Of a DNA stretch of 36,690 nt, positions 16,008-24,247 are shown piece after piece. The position numbers and the translations under genes were made by a program. This DNA is from a virus: IMG/VR virus record IMGVR_UViG_3300028895_000768, positions 1 through 36,690 of that record; one strand, given 5' to 3'. The first letter of the stretch is position 1. Every line of letters starts with the position of its first letter. Under the pieces are notes generated by a model. The model was not told the origin of the DNA. It saw only the letters and a program-made list of their open reading frames with translations, and did no database searches.

Positions 16008-16031
16008 GATTTTCACCTCCATAAAAAAGTA

Positions 16032-16057
16032 GAAACCCCTTAAAATTAAGGAGTTTC
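16032..16057 (-). terminator. Terminator-like hairpin overlapping the capsid stop codon
   Basis: On the minus strand GAAACTCCTTA pairs with TAAGGGGTTTC (11 bp, one G-T) over a 4-base loop, followed by TACTTTTTTA. The TAA of the capsid gene lies in the loop and stem. It would reduce transcription of connector and tail genes relative to capsid, or protect the capsid mRNA 3' end. Confidence 0.7.
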
Positions 16058-17209
16058 AGGTTCTAAAATATCATTTACGTTTAAATCAAATAGTTTGGCC
16101 GCATTGTTATCGTGCGCTTTACCGAATGCAAATTGTTTGGCCGTAAATAAATCACAATCTTCAATCGCAAGTGTCTGGTCAAATCGCTTCACTTTCACAC
16201 CGCCACCAATGTATGCATCATAGCGATCTTTCACGAATGCCAACATTTGACCTTGTGGCATAAATTCAGACTCAACCACTTTTAAGTTGTACGGTAACAC
16301 TGTTACGTATGCGCCATTCGCATTAAGGAATGTGTAAAGCGCCTTAATATTCCATGCATCTGATGGGTTAACGACCAATACAACCTTCCCATCAACCTTT
16401 ACAGATTTTCCATTTTCTTTTACAGATAGCATTTTCATAACGCTTGCTAATTCTTTTACGGTAGTTTCAGAATCAGCGAATGTTAAAGCGACAGGATGGG
16501 CAGTTTTATCTGCGTATCCATTTACCGGGTCGATTGCCGCATTCAAGTCTTTGATTAGACCAATAGGTTCATCCTTCACAGGTCCAGCGCCAAGTAAGAA
16601 ACCTTTTTCTAAACCTACCGCAAACGTCTCAATAACTTGAGCTCGCACAAAGCGATCCACCCATTCAGGGCCATACTCAAATAAATCTTTTGGGATCACG
16701 ACAAATGCCGTTAATTTGGATTGCGTTACTTTTTCTTCGCTGAACGCTGCATCTAGTTGACCTTTAATGTCTCCAAAAATTTTACCCCATACAGCTGCAC
16801 CGCTTGTTTCTGATTTAATGATACGGGTCGTCAACCCTTGGTTCTTCAAACCTAATTCTTTTAATAACGGGTGTTCGTTGGTCAAATCTTCAAAAATACG
16901 ATCAATTGTTGTTTCTGGTAAAAGAATTTCTTCTTTATACCCAACCTCTGTACTTAACGAGTTAAAGAATTGTCGTTCTTCGGCCGTTAAAACATTAGAC
17001 TTTCCACGAGCAACAAGGATTTGCTGGTCAAGGCTTTCTTGTCGCACTTGGGACGTAATAACTTCTTTTAAATCATTCACAAGCGCTTCTTGCATTTCAG
17101 CCCAAGCTGTTGCCTGTTTCTCCTCATCAGCTCCGCTTTGTACCAAGTCGATATACGCCTTTTTCTTCTCGTTATAGGTTTCCATCTTCCCTTTTAATTT
17201 CAATGTCAT
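16046..17209 (-). CDS. Phage major capsid protein (HK97 family)
   Basis: 387 residues. The N-terminal about 100 residues are charged and helical (the delta/scaffold region usually cut by the protease), followed by the HK97 fold: 'ILLPETTIDRIFEDLTNEHPLLKEL', 'FEYGPEWVDRFVRAQVIETFAVGLEKGFLLG', 'YVTVLPYNLKVVESEFMPQG' and 'RFDQTLAIEDCDLFTAKQFAFGKA'. AAGGAGG precedes the ATG. It directly follows the maturation protease gene, the normal order in this module. Confidence 0.95.
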   Translation of the reverse strand: MTLKLKGKMETYNEKKKAYIDLVQSGADEEKQATAWAEMQEALVNDLKEVITSQVRQESLDQQILVARGKSNVLTAEERQFFNSLSTEVGYKEEILLPETTIDRIFEDLTNEHPLLKELGLKNQGLTTRIIKSETSGAAVWGKIFGDIKGQLDAAFSEEKVTQSKLTAFVVIPKDLFEYGPEWVDRFVRAQVIETFAVGLEKGFLLGAGPVKDEPIGLIKDLNAAIDPVNGYADKTAHPVALTFADSETTVKELASVMKMLSVKENGKSVKVDGKVVLVVNPSDAWNIKALYTFLNANGAYVTVLPYNLKVVESEFMPQGQMLAFVKDRYDAYIGGGVKVKRFDQTLAIEDCDLFTAKQFAFGKAHDNNAAKLFDLNVNDILEPETP

Positions 17210-17229
17210 AATTTCGAACCTCCTTATAA

Positions 17230-17937
17230 TTAAAAAATGAACCGAGTCTTAGCAGAAACCTTTGGTGGTTCTGTCTGTTTCGGTTCATTTGATTGATTAT
17301 TTTGTTGTAAATAATTTGTTACAGCGTCAACTATTTGTTTCATCTGTTCATCCGTGATGTTATTGTGGGTTGATTCAAATTCTACTTTATCAGCAAAACC
17401 TTTTTCGACTGCTTGTTCTGCAGTCATCCAAGTTTCAGCTTCAATCAATTTTGCAATTTCCTCTCGACTTTTCCCTGTTTTCTCTTGGTAAATCGAGATG
17501 ATCGATTCATCATAAGTTTCAAGTGCATTTAGCGTTTTTCGAATTTCTTGTTTTGTTCCCCAAGCCAAAGTAGCTGCTTCGTGAATCATCATTCTTGAGC
17601 CAGTACGCATAATAACCTCATTGGCTCCCATTGCAATGATTGATGCAGCAGATGCTGCTAGAGAAGTAACTTCTACAATAACATGTTTATCTAAGTCCTT
17701 TAGAAAATTATATATTTCTATTCCTTGGTCCGCATCACCGCCACCGCTGTTCAACTTTATGCGAACGGTTGATGCTTTCACACCTTTTAATGCGTTACGG
17801 ACATCTTCGGCACTCGTCGCAGAATAAAACCATCCACCTTTTCCAATCGCTCCTGAAATGACCATTTCATGTTCATCTTTCGTTTCATCCGTCTTATTGA
17901 AAAACTCGTATGGGATGGACTGAATCTTATTTTCCAT
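17230..17937 (-). CDS. Head maturation protease (ClpP-related, S14)
   Basis: 235 residues from the ATG at 17937, which has AAGGAGGTGAGAAAG just upstream; an upstream in-frame start at 17997 lies in the portal gene. 'INSGGG'-like 'KLNSGGGDADQG', catalytic Ser96 in 'TSLAASAAS' and His119 in 'RMMIHEA' give the ClpP-type active site. It should cut the capsid N-terminus during head maturation. Overlaps the portal gene end by 11 bases. Confidence 0.93.
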   Translation of the reverse strand: MENKIQSIPYEFFNKTDETKDEHEMVISGAIGKGGWFYSATSAEDVRNALKGVKASTVRIKLNSGGGDADQGIEIYNFLKDLDKHVIVEVTSLAASAASIIAMGANEVIMRTGSRMMIHEAATLAWGTKQEIRKTLNALETYDESIISIYQEKTGKSREEIAKLIEAETWMTAEQAVEKGFADKVEFESTHNNITDEQMKQIVDAVTNYLQQNNQSNEPKQTEPPKVSAKTRFIF

Positions 17938-19072
17938 CTTTCTCACCTCCTTCAACTGCTCCGGCAGACTGATAGTTTTTCGTGATAACAAATTCATCTA
18001 ACGCTGGATTGTCGGATCGCTCAGCACCAAACAACTCTCTCACCTCATTTCGTGTAAAGGCTCCGCTTGCAACAAGTTTATCCACTGCCTCCGCATGGTC
18101 AATCAAATCTTTCTCTGTAACACCTTTCACCTCAATTCGAGACCCGCCCAAGTATTCATCTTTCTCAATTAACTTGGCGTTCAACTCATCTTGAATCTTT
18201 TTAACCAACGGGCCGATGCAAAACTTAACGTATGCTTTGATAGCTGTTTCATAGTCTGATAGCTCTCCGTGAATAAGCGCGTTAGGAATCCCTAGAATAT
18301 CCGCCACATCATCAATCAACGATTTTTTTAATTTCGTAAGCTCTTCAATCGACTTCCCATTGTAAGAACCGTTCGACACCTCGTTATACTCAAATCCTTT
18401 TAGCTTCGGAACGATGGCAACTGAATTTTTTTTAAAGGCATTGAACAGTTTATCAATAAAGCTTTGTAACTTTGTTCTGCTATTTTCATCGAGAGAAGTT
18501 GTCGAATCGATACTAACAGTCCCGCGAATTTGGTTGGCTCTCATACTTGTTTCAATCATGCGACTAAATAAATCCGCAAAATCACTGAATATGCCGTCCA
18601 TGAATTTCGTTAATTTCTCATTGTTGTAGGTAATATAAAGAACCTCGTTCATCCTAAATGATCTTTGAAACGTGTAATCCTTCACCGTCACGTCCTTAAA
18701 AATATCTGGATATATCGCATATTCAACTCGGGTAAAACTATCAGCAATGAGCAAATCGTTGTTATCAGTCAAAATGACCAACACTTCATTTTCATAAATC
18801 AATTCATGGATAAATTTTTGCCAAAAGTCAGCTGCCGATTGGTCAGTATTGGGCCGAACATTTAAAAGATAATGCCAATCATCAAGTCTTCGTTTTCCGT
18901 CTTTCATGATTCGAAAATCAGACTGGCTAATGGTACGGCCAATAAAATTAATACAAGTCTCCAGGGCAATCTTTTTTAAATAGGCCCTCTGAGATGTTTC
19001 ATAGGTGAGGTCAAGATCTAACATCCACTCTAATTCGCTATTTCGTTTTAAAATATCGCTAATCCAAGCCAC
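17927..19072 (-). CDS. Phage portal protein (HK97 family)
   Basis: 381 residues; GTG start at 19072 with AGGAGGTGA upstream. 'ALETCINFIGRTISQSDFRI', 'RPNTDQSAADFWQKFIHELIYENEVLVIL' and 'FTRNEVRELFGAERSDNP' are typical portal segments. It forms the dodecameric ring through which DNA enters and leaves the head. Flanked by terminase and protease as expected. Confidence 0.93.
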   Translation of the reverse strand: MAWISDILKRNSELEWMLDLDLTYETSQRAYLKKIALETCINFIGRTISQSDFRIMKDGKRRLDDWHYLLNVRPNTDQSAADFWQKFIHELIYENEVLVILTDNNDLLIADSFTRVEYAIYPDIFKDVTVKDYTFQRSFRMNEVLYITYNNEKLTKFMDGIFSDFADLFSRMIETSMRANQIRGTVSIDSTTSLDENSRTKLQSFIDKLFNAFKKNSVAIVPKLKGFEYNEVSNGSYNGKSIEELTKLKKSLIDDVADILGIPNALIHGELSDYETAIKAYVKFCIGPLVKKIQDELNAKLIEKDEYLGGSRIEVKGVTEKDLIDHAEAVDKLVASGAFTRNEVRELFGAERSDNPALDEFVITKNYQSAGAVEGGEKDGK

Positions 19073-19089
19073 TTCACAATCTCACCTCC

Positions 19090-20773
19090 TTAGAAGTTCA
19101 AGGCATCTAATATGTCTAACGATTCTTCAATGTTCAAATCGCTAATTTCCTCAACTCGGTACAACCCGTATACAAAGGCTTGAAAACCATCTGTCTTTCG
19201 ACGAATAGGCTCTTTCTTTTTGTACTCTTTGTTTCCATCATTCTTTACCGTCACAAGAACATTATTGGTATACCAACGCATTAACGGATTATCACCAAAT
19301 ATAAACTGTTGATTTGCAAATCCCATTTCTACCCGCGGAGCAAGAAGGCTATGAATGGCTCTTGGATTCCGAATAATCTCAACCTCAAAACCGGCTTTTT
19401 CTAACGGTTCTTTTAATATCTCCATGCGGAAATTATCGGCGATAATCTTTTTAATGTTGTAATACTTACTCTTTTCTAGAAACCAGTCCACAACATGTTT
19501 GGGATTTATCGTTGCTTCATCGACAACAGTAAGAAGCTCTTGTTTTTCCCATTCTCGTATTGGGGCAAACCTTCGCTTTCCGGCCATCTCTGCATCGTGT
19601 TTCCTAGAATAGCTGTAGTACTTATCCGCAAATTCCTTTCTCACAAACGAGTGTGTAATGAAAGGGTACTTTCCTTCATGTTTAAACACCAGTCCACATG
19701 CGGCAAAATCTCGAATACTAGCAAAGTCTAAACAGCCAATACATTCCCGGTCTAATAGGTTCGGCATCGGCTGGTTCGTAGCCTCTATTTCTTCCCATTT
19801 TGCTACTGAACGTTCTAAGTCCGTCACCGGTAAATTCATGCGCTTCGTCATGAACTCTTCTCGATTGCTCGGATCGTCCTCCAAATCGTCATATTCTTCC
19901 ATAATTGTGTCAAACAAGCCTTGTGCATACCCGCTTCGAGGTTCACTTAACATCGGATTTGCTTTTTCCCAATTATCTGGGTCATCTACTTCATTTTCAG
20001 CATCTAGTTTACAAATAAAAGGAAAGAGAGCATTCGGGCGAGCATCACCAGTTAACACTTTCATTGCTTTTTCTTTGAGTTTGTCTAAAAAGCCGTCACG
20101 AACATACCCGTCCGTGCCGATGTAGAATTCACGCGGATTTGGTTTCTTACCGAGTCCTGAGATGTGAACCCGTACGTCCTTATTGCTTTCGTATCGGTGT
20201 ATTTCATCGAATACAACCGCACCATCGCGTAATCCATCTTTGGTTTCCCCATTGGACGTTCGGAACTTTAATACACTCCCTGTTTTTCGAGACGGTTTGA
20301 GATAGTGTCGTTTTAAACGCTAATTGTAATAATTTGTGGCGCTTTATCGTGTTACGAACTTCATCCGGAGACGTTTTGGCTTGTTCTTCACTATTGGCCA
20401 CAACCGAAATATTGTAGCCTTCAATGCCATGGAGTTCACTTATTAGAAAGTGTGTAACCACTGAAATTAAACCGTTTTTACCGCCACCACGTCCGAACAT
20501 CCACAGATACTTCCTGTAAAAGACGCGATGTGTTTGTTTATAAAATAAAAAGACGAAAGCAATTAAGAACTTCTGAAACGGCTGTAAGGGGAAATACCAC
20601 TTTTCACCGAATGCAATACAGTTCTCAATCATTTCGTCATCAAAATATAAATCATCTCTACTCAAGACATCTTTTCTAAGATACTCAATTAATAACATCC
20701 GCTCTTTGTTAAATTTGATTTTTCCAGATTCATAAAGCTGGATATACTCATCAACATACTTTTGTCGAATCAT
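19090..20773 (-). pseudogene. Terminase large subunit, broken by a one-base frameshift
   Basis: The N-terminal frame starts at ATG 20773 and contains the Walker A-like 'WMFGRGGGKNGL' and adenine-binding region; it runs correctly to 'KTTLSQTVS', then reads nonsense to a stop near 20204. From the same place a second frame continues with the true sequence: 'KTGSVLKFRTSNGE', 'AVVFDEIH' (Walker B), 'ISGLGKKPNPREFYIGTDG', and on to 'SLDILDALNF' at 19090. The frames join at a run of five A on the minus strand (20283-20287); four A would restore a 560-residue protein. The nuclease half ('IGCLDFASIRDFAACG', 'KKIIADNF') is intact. It overlaps the small subunit stop by four bases. Either a real inactivating insertion or a homopolymer sequencing error. 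Confidence 0.88.
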
Positions 20774-21084
20774 ACTAAATCACTAGCGTTGTACCCACCT
20801 TGATCGTCGGTAGAATTTTTCGTCTTATGATCCAACCCTAAATCTTTTCCAAGAGCGATAATTTGAGCATTGATTTTATTTCGTTCACCAATAAGAGGGT
20901 GGGCCTTGGTGAATCTCTGCGACCCATTTACTGTTGTTACGGACTCCCCCTCTTTACTGATGGTTTTACTGATTTTCCGAAACGATTTTACCAGGTCGAT
21001 ATATCGTTCCACTTTTTCTACTTGAACCATGTCGTCTGTGTCAATCCGTTCCATCAGCTGCTTTTTTAATTTTGTAATACTCAT
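20770..21084 (-). CDS. Terminase small subunit (P27 family)
   Basis: 104 residues from the ATG at 21084, preceded by GGGGGGTGGGA; a TTG two codons earlier (21090) is an alternative. 'KLKKQLMERIDTDDMVQVEKVERYIDLV', 'HPLIGERNKINAQIIALGKDLGL' and the Asp-rich end fit P27-type small terminases. It recognises the packaging site and feeds the large subunit. ATGA overlap with the large subunit indicates coupled translation. Confidence 0.9.
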   Translation of the reverse strand: MSITKLKKQLMERIDTDDMVQVEKVERYIDLVKSFRKISKTISKEGESVTTVNGSQRFTKAHPLIGERNKINAQIIALGKDLGLDHKTKNSTDDQGGYNASDLV

Positions 21085-21200
21085 CGCCAATGTTCCCACC
21101 CCCCTATCGTGAGTAAATTTCAAAAAATCTCGACAGTACAGTCCCACAGCCGGTGCCCCAAAGTCTAAAAAACACGAAAGTTTTTGACCCGGGGGGGTGT

Positions 21201-21410
21201 CTACACTTTTAAATTATATTTTTTAATAAATTGTTTAGTTGTCATATGAACAGGAACAGCTTTTCCATTTTTAAAACACACTCTCGCACTACGAAATGTA
21301 TATGGTCTGTCAGCATATTGGGTCGTTCCCATTTGGTAATCACGTTCTCGGCGAATCTCTCTTAACCTTTGGTACCTTTCTCTCCTCTCTTTACTCATAC
21401 AACTAAGCAT
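21201..21410 (-). CDS. Small basic protein between HNH and terminase
   Basis: 69 residues, rich in Arg and Tyr ('SKERRERYQRLREIRRERDY', 'TTQYADRPYTFRSARVCFKNG'). The ATG at 21410 is chosen because GAGAGGTGG lies 5 bases upstream. It overlaps the region of the HNH stop. It looks nucleic-acid-binding by charge, but no family is recognised; position suggests a packaging accessory. Confidence 0.65.
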   Translation of the reverse strand: MLSCMSKERRERYQRLREIRRERDYQMGTTQYADRPYTFRSARVCFKNGKAVPVHMTTKQFIKKYNLKV

Positions 21411-21412
21411 GG

Positions 21413-21745
21413 TTACCACCTCTCGTCATCCCATTTCGGCTTTGTCGCTTTAAATTCTCTGCCATGAATTCGGTTATGACATTTAACACATAACGTTTCC
21501 AAATTATCCAACTCCAAAGCCAACTCTGGATAATCTTCTAACTCTTTGATGTGATGCACAACCAACTGTATCTTCTTTCGTTTGGCACTCTCACTATACT
21601 CATTGGTATCAATGGTCACGTATCCATTCCGTTTACATTCTTGGCATTCATAGTTGTCTCGCTTCTTCACTTCTTCTCGCAGGAACTTCCATTCATCGCT
21701 GTCGTAGAATTTTCGTTTTTGTTGAGGTGTTTTGTAGACGTTCAT
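21413..21745 (-). CDS. HNH endonuclease
   Basis: 110 residues from the ATG at 21745 (starts at 21757 and 21763 are also open; ribosome site ambiguous). 'YECQEC' and 'CVKCHNRIHG' supply four metal-binding cysteines, and 'LVVHHIKELEDYPELALELDNLETLC' is the HNH core with the catalytic His. Such enzymes beside the terminase genes of cos-type phages are needed for cutting at the packaging site. Here it is close to a remnant of a second HNH gene. Confidence 0.9.
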   Translation of the reverse strand: MNVYKTPQQKRKFYDSDEWKFLREEVKKRDNYECQECKRNGYVTIDTNEYSESAKRKKIQLVVHHIKELEDYPELALELDNLETLCVKCHNRIHGREFKATKPKWDDERW

Positions 21746-21762
21746 GTGCTCATCCATCTCCA

Positions 21763-21831
21763 AATAAAATAAGCGTCACGACATTGTCGCCACGCTTTGG
21801 ATTTGTAAAACTTTTAGGCCCATTCTTTCAT
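21763..21831 (-). pseudogene. N-terminal remnant of a second HNH endonuclease
   Basis: In one frame the minus strand reads MKEWA, a TAA (21814-21816), then KFYKSKAWRQCRDAYFI before identity is lost in the start of the intact HNH gene. From memory, this 'MKEWAKSFYKSKAWxxCRDAYF' pattern is the usual start of another phage HNH family. So an older HNH gene appears to have been replaced, leaving about 23 codons and one stop. Confidence 0.6.
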
Positions 21832-21851
21832 AGGTTTTCAACTCCATAAAA

Positions 21852-21871
21852 AAGCACCCTTTAAGGCGCTT
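21852..21871 (-). terminator. Rho-independent terminator
   Basis: On the minus strand AAGCGCC pairs with GGTGCTT over TTAAAG-type loop bases, followed by TTTTTTAT. It ends transcription of the gene at 21884-22273 before the packaging genes. Confidence 0.8.
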
Positions 21872-21883
21872 TTAGTTGTAATA

Positions 21884-22273
21884 TCATTCAAAATATACGT
21901 TTTCATTCTTTGGATTTTTATAATATTCAACTTCTTTTCCATTTACAATATACTCATAATTCTTAAGGAAGTTCGTCAAATTGGTATTAGCATTAAAGAA
22001 TCCAGAAGTATCATAATCTTCTAAGTTCTCGTTATACTCTTGAGCCTTATTTTTGAATAACTTTTCTTTAAACCCAAACTTTTCATATTCCTTAATGATT
22101 TCGATTAAGTTTTGTATATGCTTAGAAACAGGATAGCCTACATGATATTGTAGAATTGTGCTTTTTCCGTCCCCAAGAAGTTCTTTTGTGGTATCGATAA
22201 CTTCCCAACCTTTTGTTAAGTATTTATTTATTTCCTTTTCGCTTACTACTTCAATTTTTAAATATCTTAACAC
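21884..22273 (-). CDS. Hypothetical protein, accessory
   Basis: 129 residues from a GTG at 22273, with GAGGAG 8 bases upstream; the in-frame GTG at 22282 is too close to that site. Text such as 'EKEINKYLTKGWEVIDTTKELLGDGKSTILQYHVGYPV' recalls short domains of the 'LxxxGWEVI' type found in small phage and membrane proteins, but here there is no membrane segment. Flanked by terminators on both sides, so it is a separate unit. Function unknown. Confidence 0.7.
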   Translation of the reverse strand: MLRYLKIEVVSEKEINKYLTKGWEVIDTTKELLGDGKSTILQYHVGYPVSKHIQNLIEIIKEYEKFGFKEKLFKNKAQEYNENLEDYDTSGFFNANTNLTNFLKNYEYIVNGKEVEYYKNPKNENVYFE

Positions 22274-22352
22274 TTGATTCACTCCTCCTCACTACTGAAT
22301 TCGGCAAAAGGAGATATTTTCCTACAAAATCCGTTCGACAAATATCGACATC

Positions 22353-22381
22353 AAAAAAGCACCTCGATAAACGAGATGCTT
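22353..22381 (-). terminator. Strong rho-independent terminator
   Basis: On the minus strand AAGCATCTCG pairs with CGAGGTGCTT (10 bp, one G-T) over TTTAT, followed by six T. It lies directly behind the 28-residue peptide gene, supporting that gene as a real transcription unit. Confidence 0.9.
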
Positions 22382-22387
22382 TCGTTC

Positions 22388-22474
22388 TTAAATTGCTCCC
22401 GGGTCTGATACGGTATAACCTCCACCAGGATCCATCACCTTCTCTTGTCCCACTCCACCGCCTAGATCAAACAT
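22388..22474 (-). CDS. 28-residue Gly-rich peptide
   Basis: Short frame starting MFDLGGGVGQEKVMDPGGG and ending TVSDPGAI. AAAGGAG stands 8 bases before the ATG at 22474 (another ATG two codons earlier is too close). A strong terminator follows directly. It is divergent from the DUF2188 gene at 22588. No signal peptide or membrane segment; two Gly-Gly-Gly motifs and Asp-Pro-Gly repeats. No known family; a signal, inhibitor or structural peptide are all possible. Confidence 0.6.
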   Translation of the reverse strand: MFDLGGGVGQEKVMDPGGGYTVSDPGAI

Positions 22475-22519
22475 ACACATCGCTCCTTTCACCCGTTTTA
22501 TTCGCCTCGTTAATGTATT

Positions 22520-22542
22520 TTCCTTCTGTAAACAAGAAGGAA
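22520..22542. promoter_or_regulatory. Candidate operator palindrome between divergent small genes
   Basis: TTCCTTCT (22520-22527) and AGAAGGAA (22535-22542) form a perfect 8-bp inverted repeat with a 7-base spacer, between the divergent starts at 22474 and 22588. Position fits a shared operator. A weak plus-strand terminator (short T tract after it) is an alternative. Confidence 0.45.
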
Positions 22543-22587
22543 TTTTATCAAAAGATGGTTAATTTGGTATAAAAGGAGGTGATGATT

Positions 22588-22812
22588 ATGCCAGAGAATG
22601 TACACGTTACACCACACCCTGATGGTGGGTGGCGAGTTAAAAAAGGTGGTGCAACGATAGCTTCTTCTAAGCATAACACTCAAAAAGAAGCTATCGACAC
22701 AGCTAGGGATATCGTACGAAGAGAAGGACTAGAACTTGTAATCCATGGGCAAGATGGTCGAATACGCACTAAAGATTCTCATGGAAACGATCCATATCCG
22801 CCAAAAGGATAA
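22588..22812 (+). CDS. DUF2188 domain protein
   Basis: 74 residues; ATG at 22588 after AAAGGAGGTGATGATT. The DUF2188 pattern is complete: 'HVTPHPDGGWRVKKGGATIASS', 'TQKEAIDTARDIVRREG', 'ELVIHGQDGRIRTKDSHGND' and the 'PYPPKG' end. The family is small, widespread and of unknown function, with a likely nucleic-acid-binding double-strand-RBD-like beta-beta-alpha look (inference). It is one of few plus-strand genes in this part and has its own terminator. Confidence 0.92.
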   Translation: MPENVHVTPHPDGGWRVKKGGATIASSKHNTQKEAIDTARDIVRREGLELVIHGQDGRIRTKDSHGNDPYPPKG

Positions 22813-22824
22813 TAACACAATCAA

Positions 22825-22851
22825 AGTTCGTCGAAAGTCTTTCGACGGACT
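22825..22851 (+). terminator. Terminator behind the DUF2188 gene
   Basis: AGTTCGTCGAAAG pairs with CTTTCGACGGACT (about 10 effective base pairs after a loop is left), followed by GTTTATATTT. It separates the plus-strand DUF2188 gene from the convergent STAS-like gene. Confidence 0.75.
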
Positions 22852-22955
22852 GTTTATATTTCGTTAATACCATAATAGCAAGTATATGTCCAAATTCTCT
22901 GTCTTGTTTCTGTCAAAAGTCTGCCACTCTTTTACAAAAATCAATTAAGATGTGT

Positions 22956-23267
22956 TCACGCTAATACTTTAACTAAGTTTTTTCTCCTATTCACCTCGAA
23001 CCTAAAACGACTTCTTATCATATTGTTGATTTGTTTTGATGAATTCACAAACTTTACATTTGCTTTAATTAAATCAAAATCAAAGTTATCTAATAATTCA
23101 ATTAAAGCTGTATTAACAAATGATGAAGTTACACCATCGACTCCACGAAAAGAAATTGTTACACATTCATTGTTAGAGAGCGCTCTTATAATGATGCTTT
23201 TGATTATAGCCCCGTCTTGATTGGAGTAGCAGTGTTCAACATGGTCTAAAACGTTTATGGTTACCAT
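22956..23267 (-). CDS. STAS-like DUF4325 protein
   Basis: 103 residues. 'VTISFRGVDGVTSSFVNTALIELL' is the core of the STAS-like DUF4325 family (compare SpoIIAA-type anti-sigma antagonists), with Ser residues near the position that is phosphorylated in classic STAS proteins. AGGAGGAG precedes the ATG at 23267, and the gene overlaps the ATPase stop by 7 bases. The likely partner is the ATPase encoded just upstream: a kinase-antagonist switch is the simplest model. No sigma factor is visible nearby. Confidence 0.82.
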   Translation of the reverse strand: MVTINVLDHVEHCYSNQDGAIIKSIIIRALSNNECVTISFRGVDGVTSSFVNTALIELLDNFDFDLIKANVKFVNSSKQINNMIRSRFRFEVNRRKNLVKVLA

Positions 23268-24148
23268 TCGAACTCCTCCTCAACTTCTTCAATTTCGAAA
23301 ATGGTATCAGTTCTTAAGTTAATTTCGATTAAAGTACCAGGATAAAAACTATCCTCATTACTAAAAGTATAATTAGTATCCCCACTTATGCAATTAAGTA
23401 TACCATAGTTTGAATGTATAAATAGAGACCCTTTATTATGTTCAACAACATTCTTGACCAATGTGTGAAGTCCTACTCCTAAATTCCTTGGATTTGTTTT
23501 TGTAGTAAATCCTTCTTCTATCGCCTTGCCTAAAGCCTCCCCATCACTAAGTGAAGGATTAATTTTTCTTATATTATTTGGTATACCTACACCAAAATCA
23601 GATATTGCAATACTCACTTTATTATTAGCAGGGTAGTGTTGTGCAAAAATACACCCGGTGTTTTCTTGAGCATGATCATTAATATTATTAAAAATTTCTC
23701 CTAAGCACATCTTTATATCTGTTAATGAGTTCTTGGTTATATTTAATGTTCTTGATAGCCAATTCATTAAGCTGCTATCTAGCCACTGATAACTATTTGC
23801 ATAAGTTACTATTTCTAAGGGAATAGTCGTATCTCTGACACGTGCATCATCATTAAGAGTCCTTCCTGTATATCTTTTAAAGAACATAGAATCATCCAAA
23901 TATTTAATCGGATTCCATTTATCATTAGATATACTGCTCTGATATGTAATTATTACTCTAATATCTCTTTTTTTTAACCATTCAAATAAATTACTTAAAA
24001 TAGTAACACCGACTGGTTCGATAAAAGACAAACTTGTGAAGTCAAAATCTATCTCTTTATCTTTCGGAAAAAGGTCTCTGTCAATTACTCTTTCAAGAAG
24101 TTGATACATGGTTTCTCTTGTAAGTCGATACGGTAAAGTAACTTTCAA
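23261..24148 (-). CDS. GHKL ATPase with STAS-like N-terminus
   Basis: 295 residues; TTG start at 24148 after AGGGGGAG. Residues about 30-75 ('IDFDFTSLSFIEPVGVTILSNLF') look STAS-like. Residues about 140-260 hold the histidine-kinase-type ATPase motifs: N box 'EIFNNINDHA' (E151, N155, H159), G1 'DFGVGIP' (D184, G186, G188) and G2 'GVGLHTL' (G224, G226). No phospho-acceptor His domain and no membrane segment, so it resembles SpoIIAB/RsbW-type serine kinases more than a two-component sensor. Codon use is more AT-rich than the neighbouring structural genes, suggesting later acquisition. Confidence 0.85.
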   Translation of the reverse strand: MKVTLPYRLTRETMYQLLERVIDRDLFPKDKEIDFDFTSLSFIEPVGVTILSNLFEWLKKRDIRVIITYQSSISNDKWNPIKYLDDSMFFKRYTGRTLNDDARVRDTTIPLEIVTYANSYQWLDSSLMNWLSRTLNITKNSLTDIKMCLGEIFNNINDHAQENTGCIFAQHYPANNKVSIAISDFGVGIPNNIRKINPSLSDGEALGKAIEEGFTTKTNPRNLGVGLHTLVKNVVEHNKGSLFIHSNYGILNCISGDTNYTFSNEDSFYPGTLIEINLRTDTIFEIEEVEEEFEW

Positions 24149-24247
24149 TTAATACTCCCCCTAAAACTAGCCAATATATAATAAAGAATAGAATAAAACA
24201 CAAAATCTTGAAATGAATTTTCTACATAATTACACATATCTTATATT

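Noticed and set aside
22546-22573. TTATCA-N17-TATAAA promoter for the DUF2188 gene
   Set aside because: The -10 box touches the ribosome site, so transcription would start inside it and the message would lack AGGAGG.
22860-22925. Minus-strand promoter-like TTGGAC...TATTAA and TTGACA downstream of the STAS-like gene
   Set aside because: Spacing and -10 boxes are poor, and it would point only into the antisense of DUF2188.
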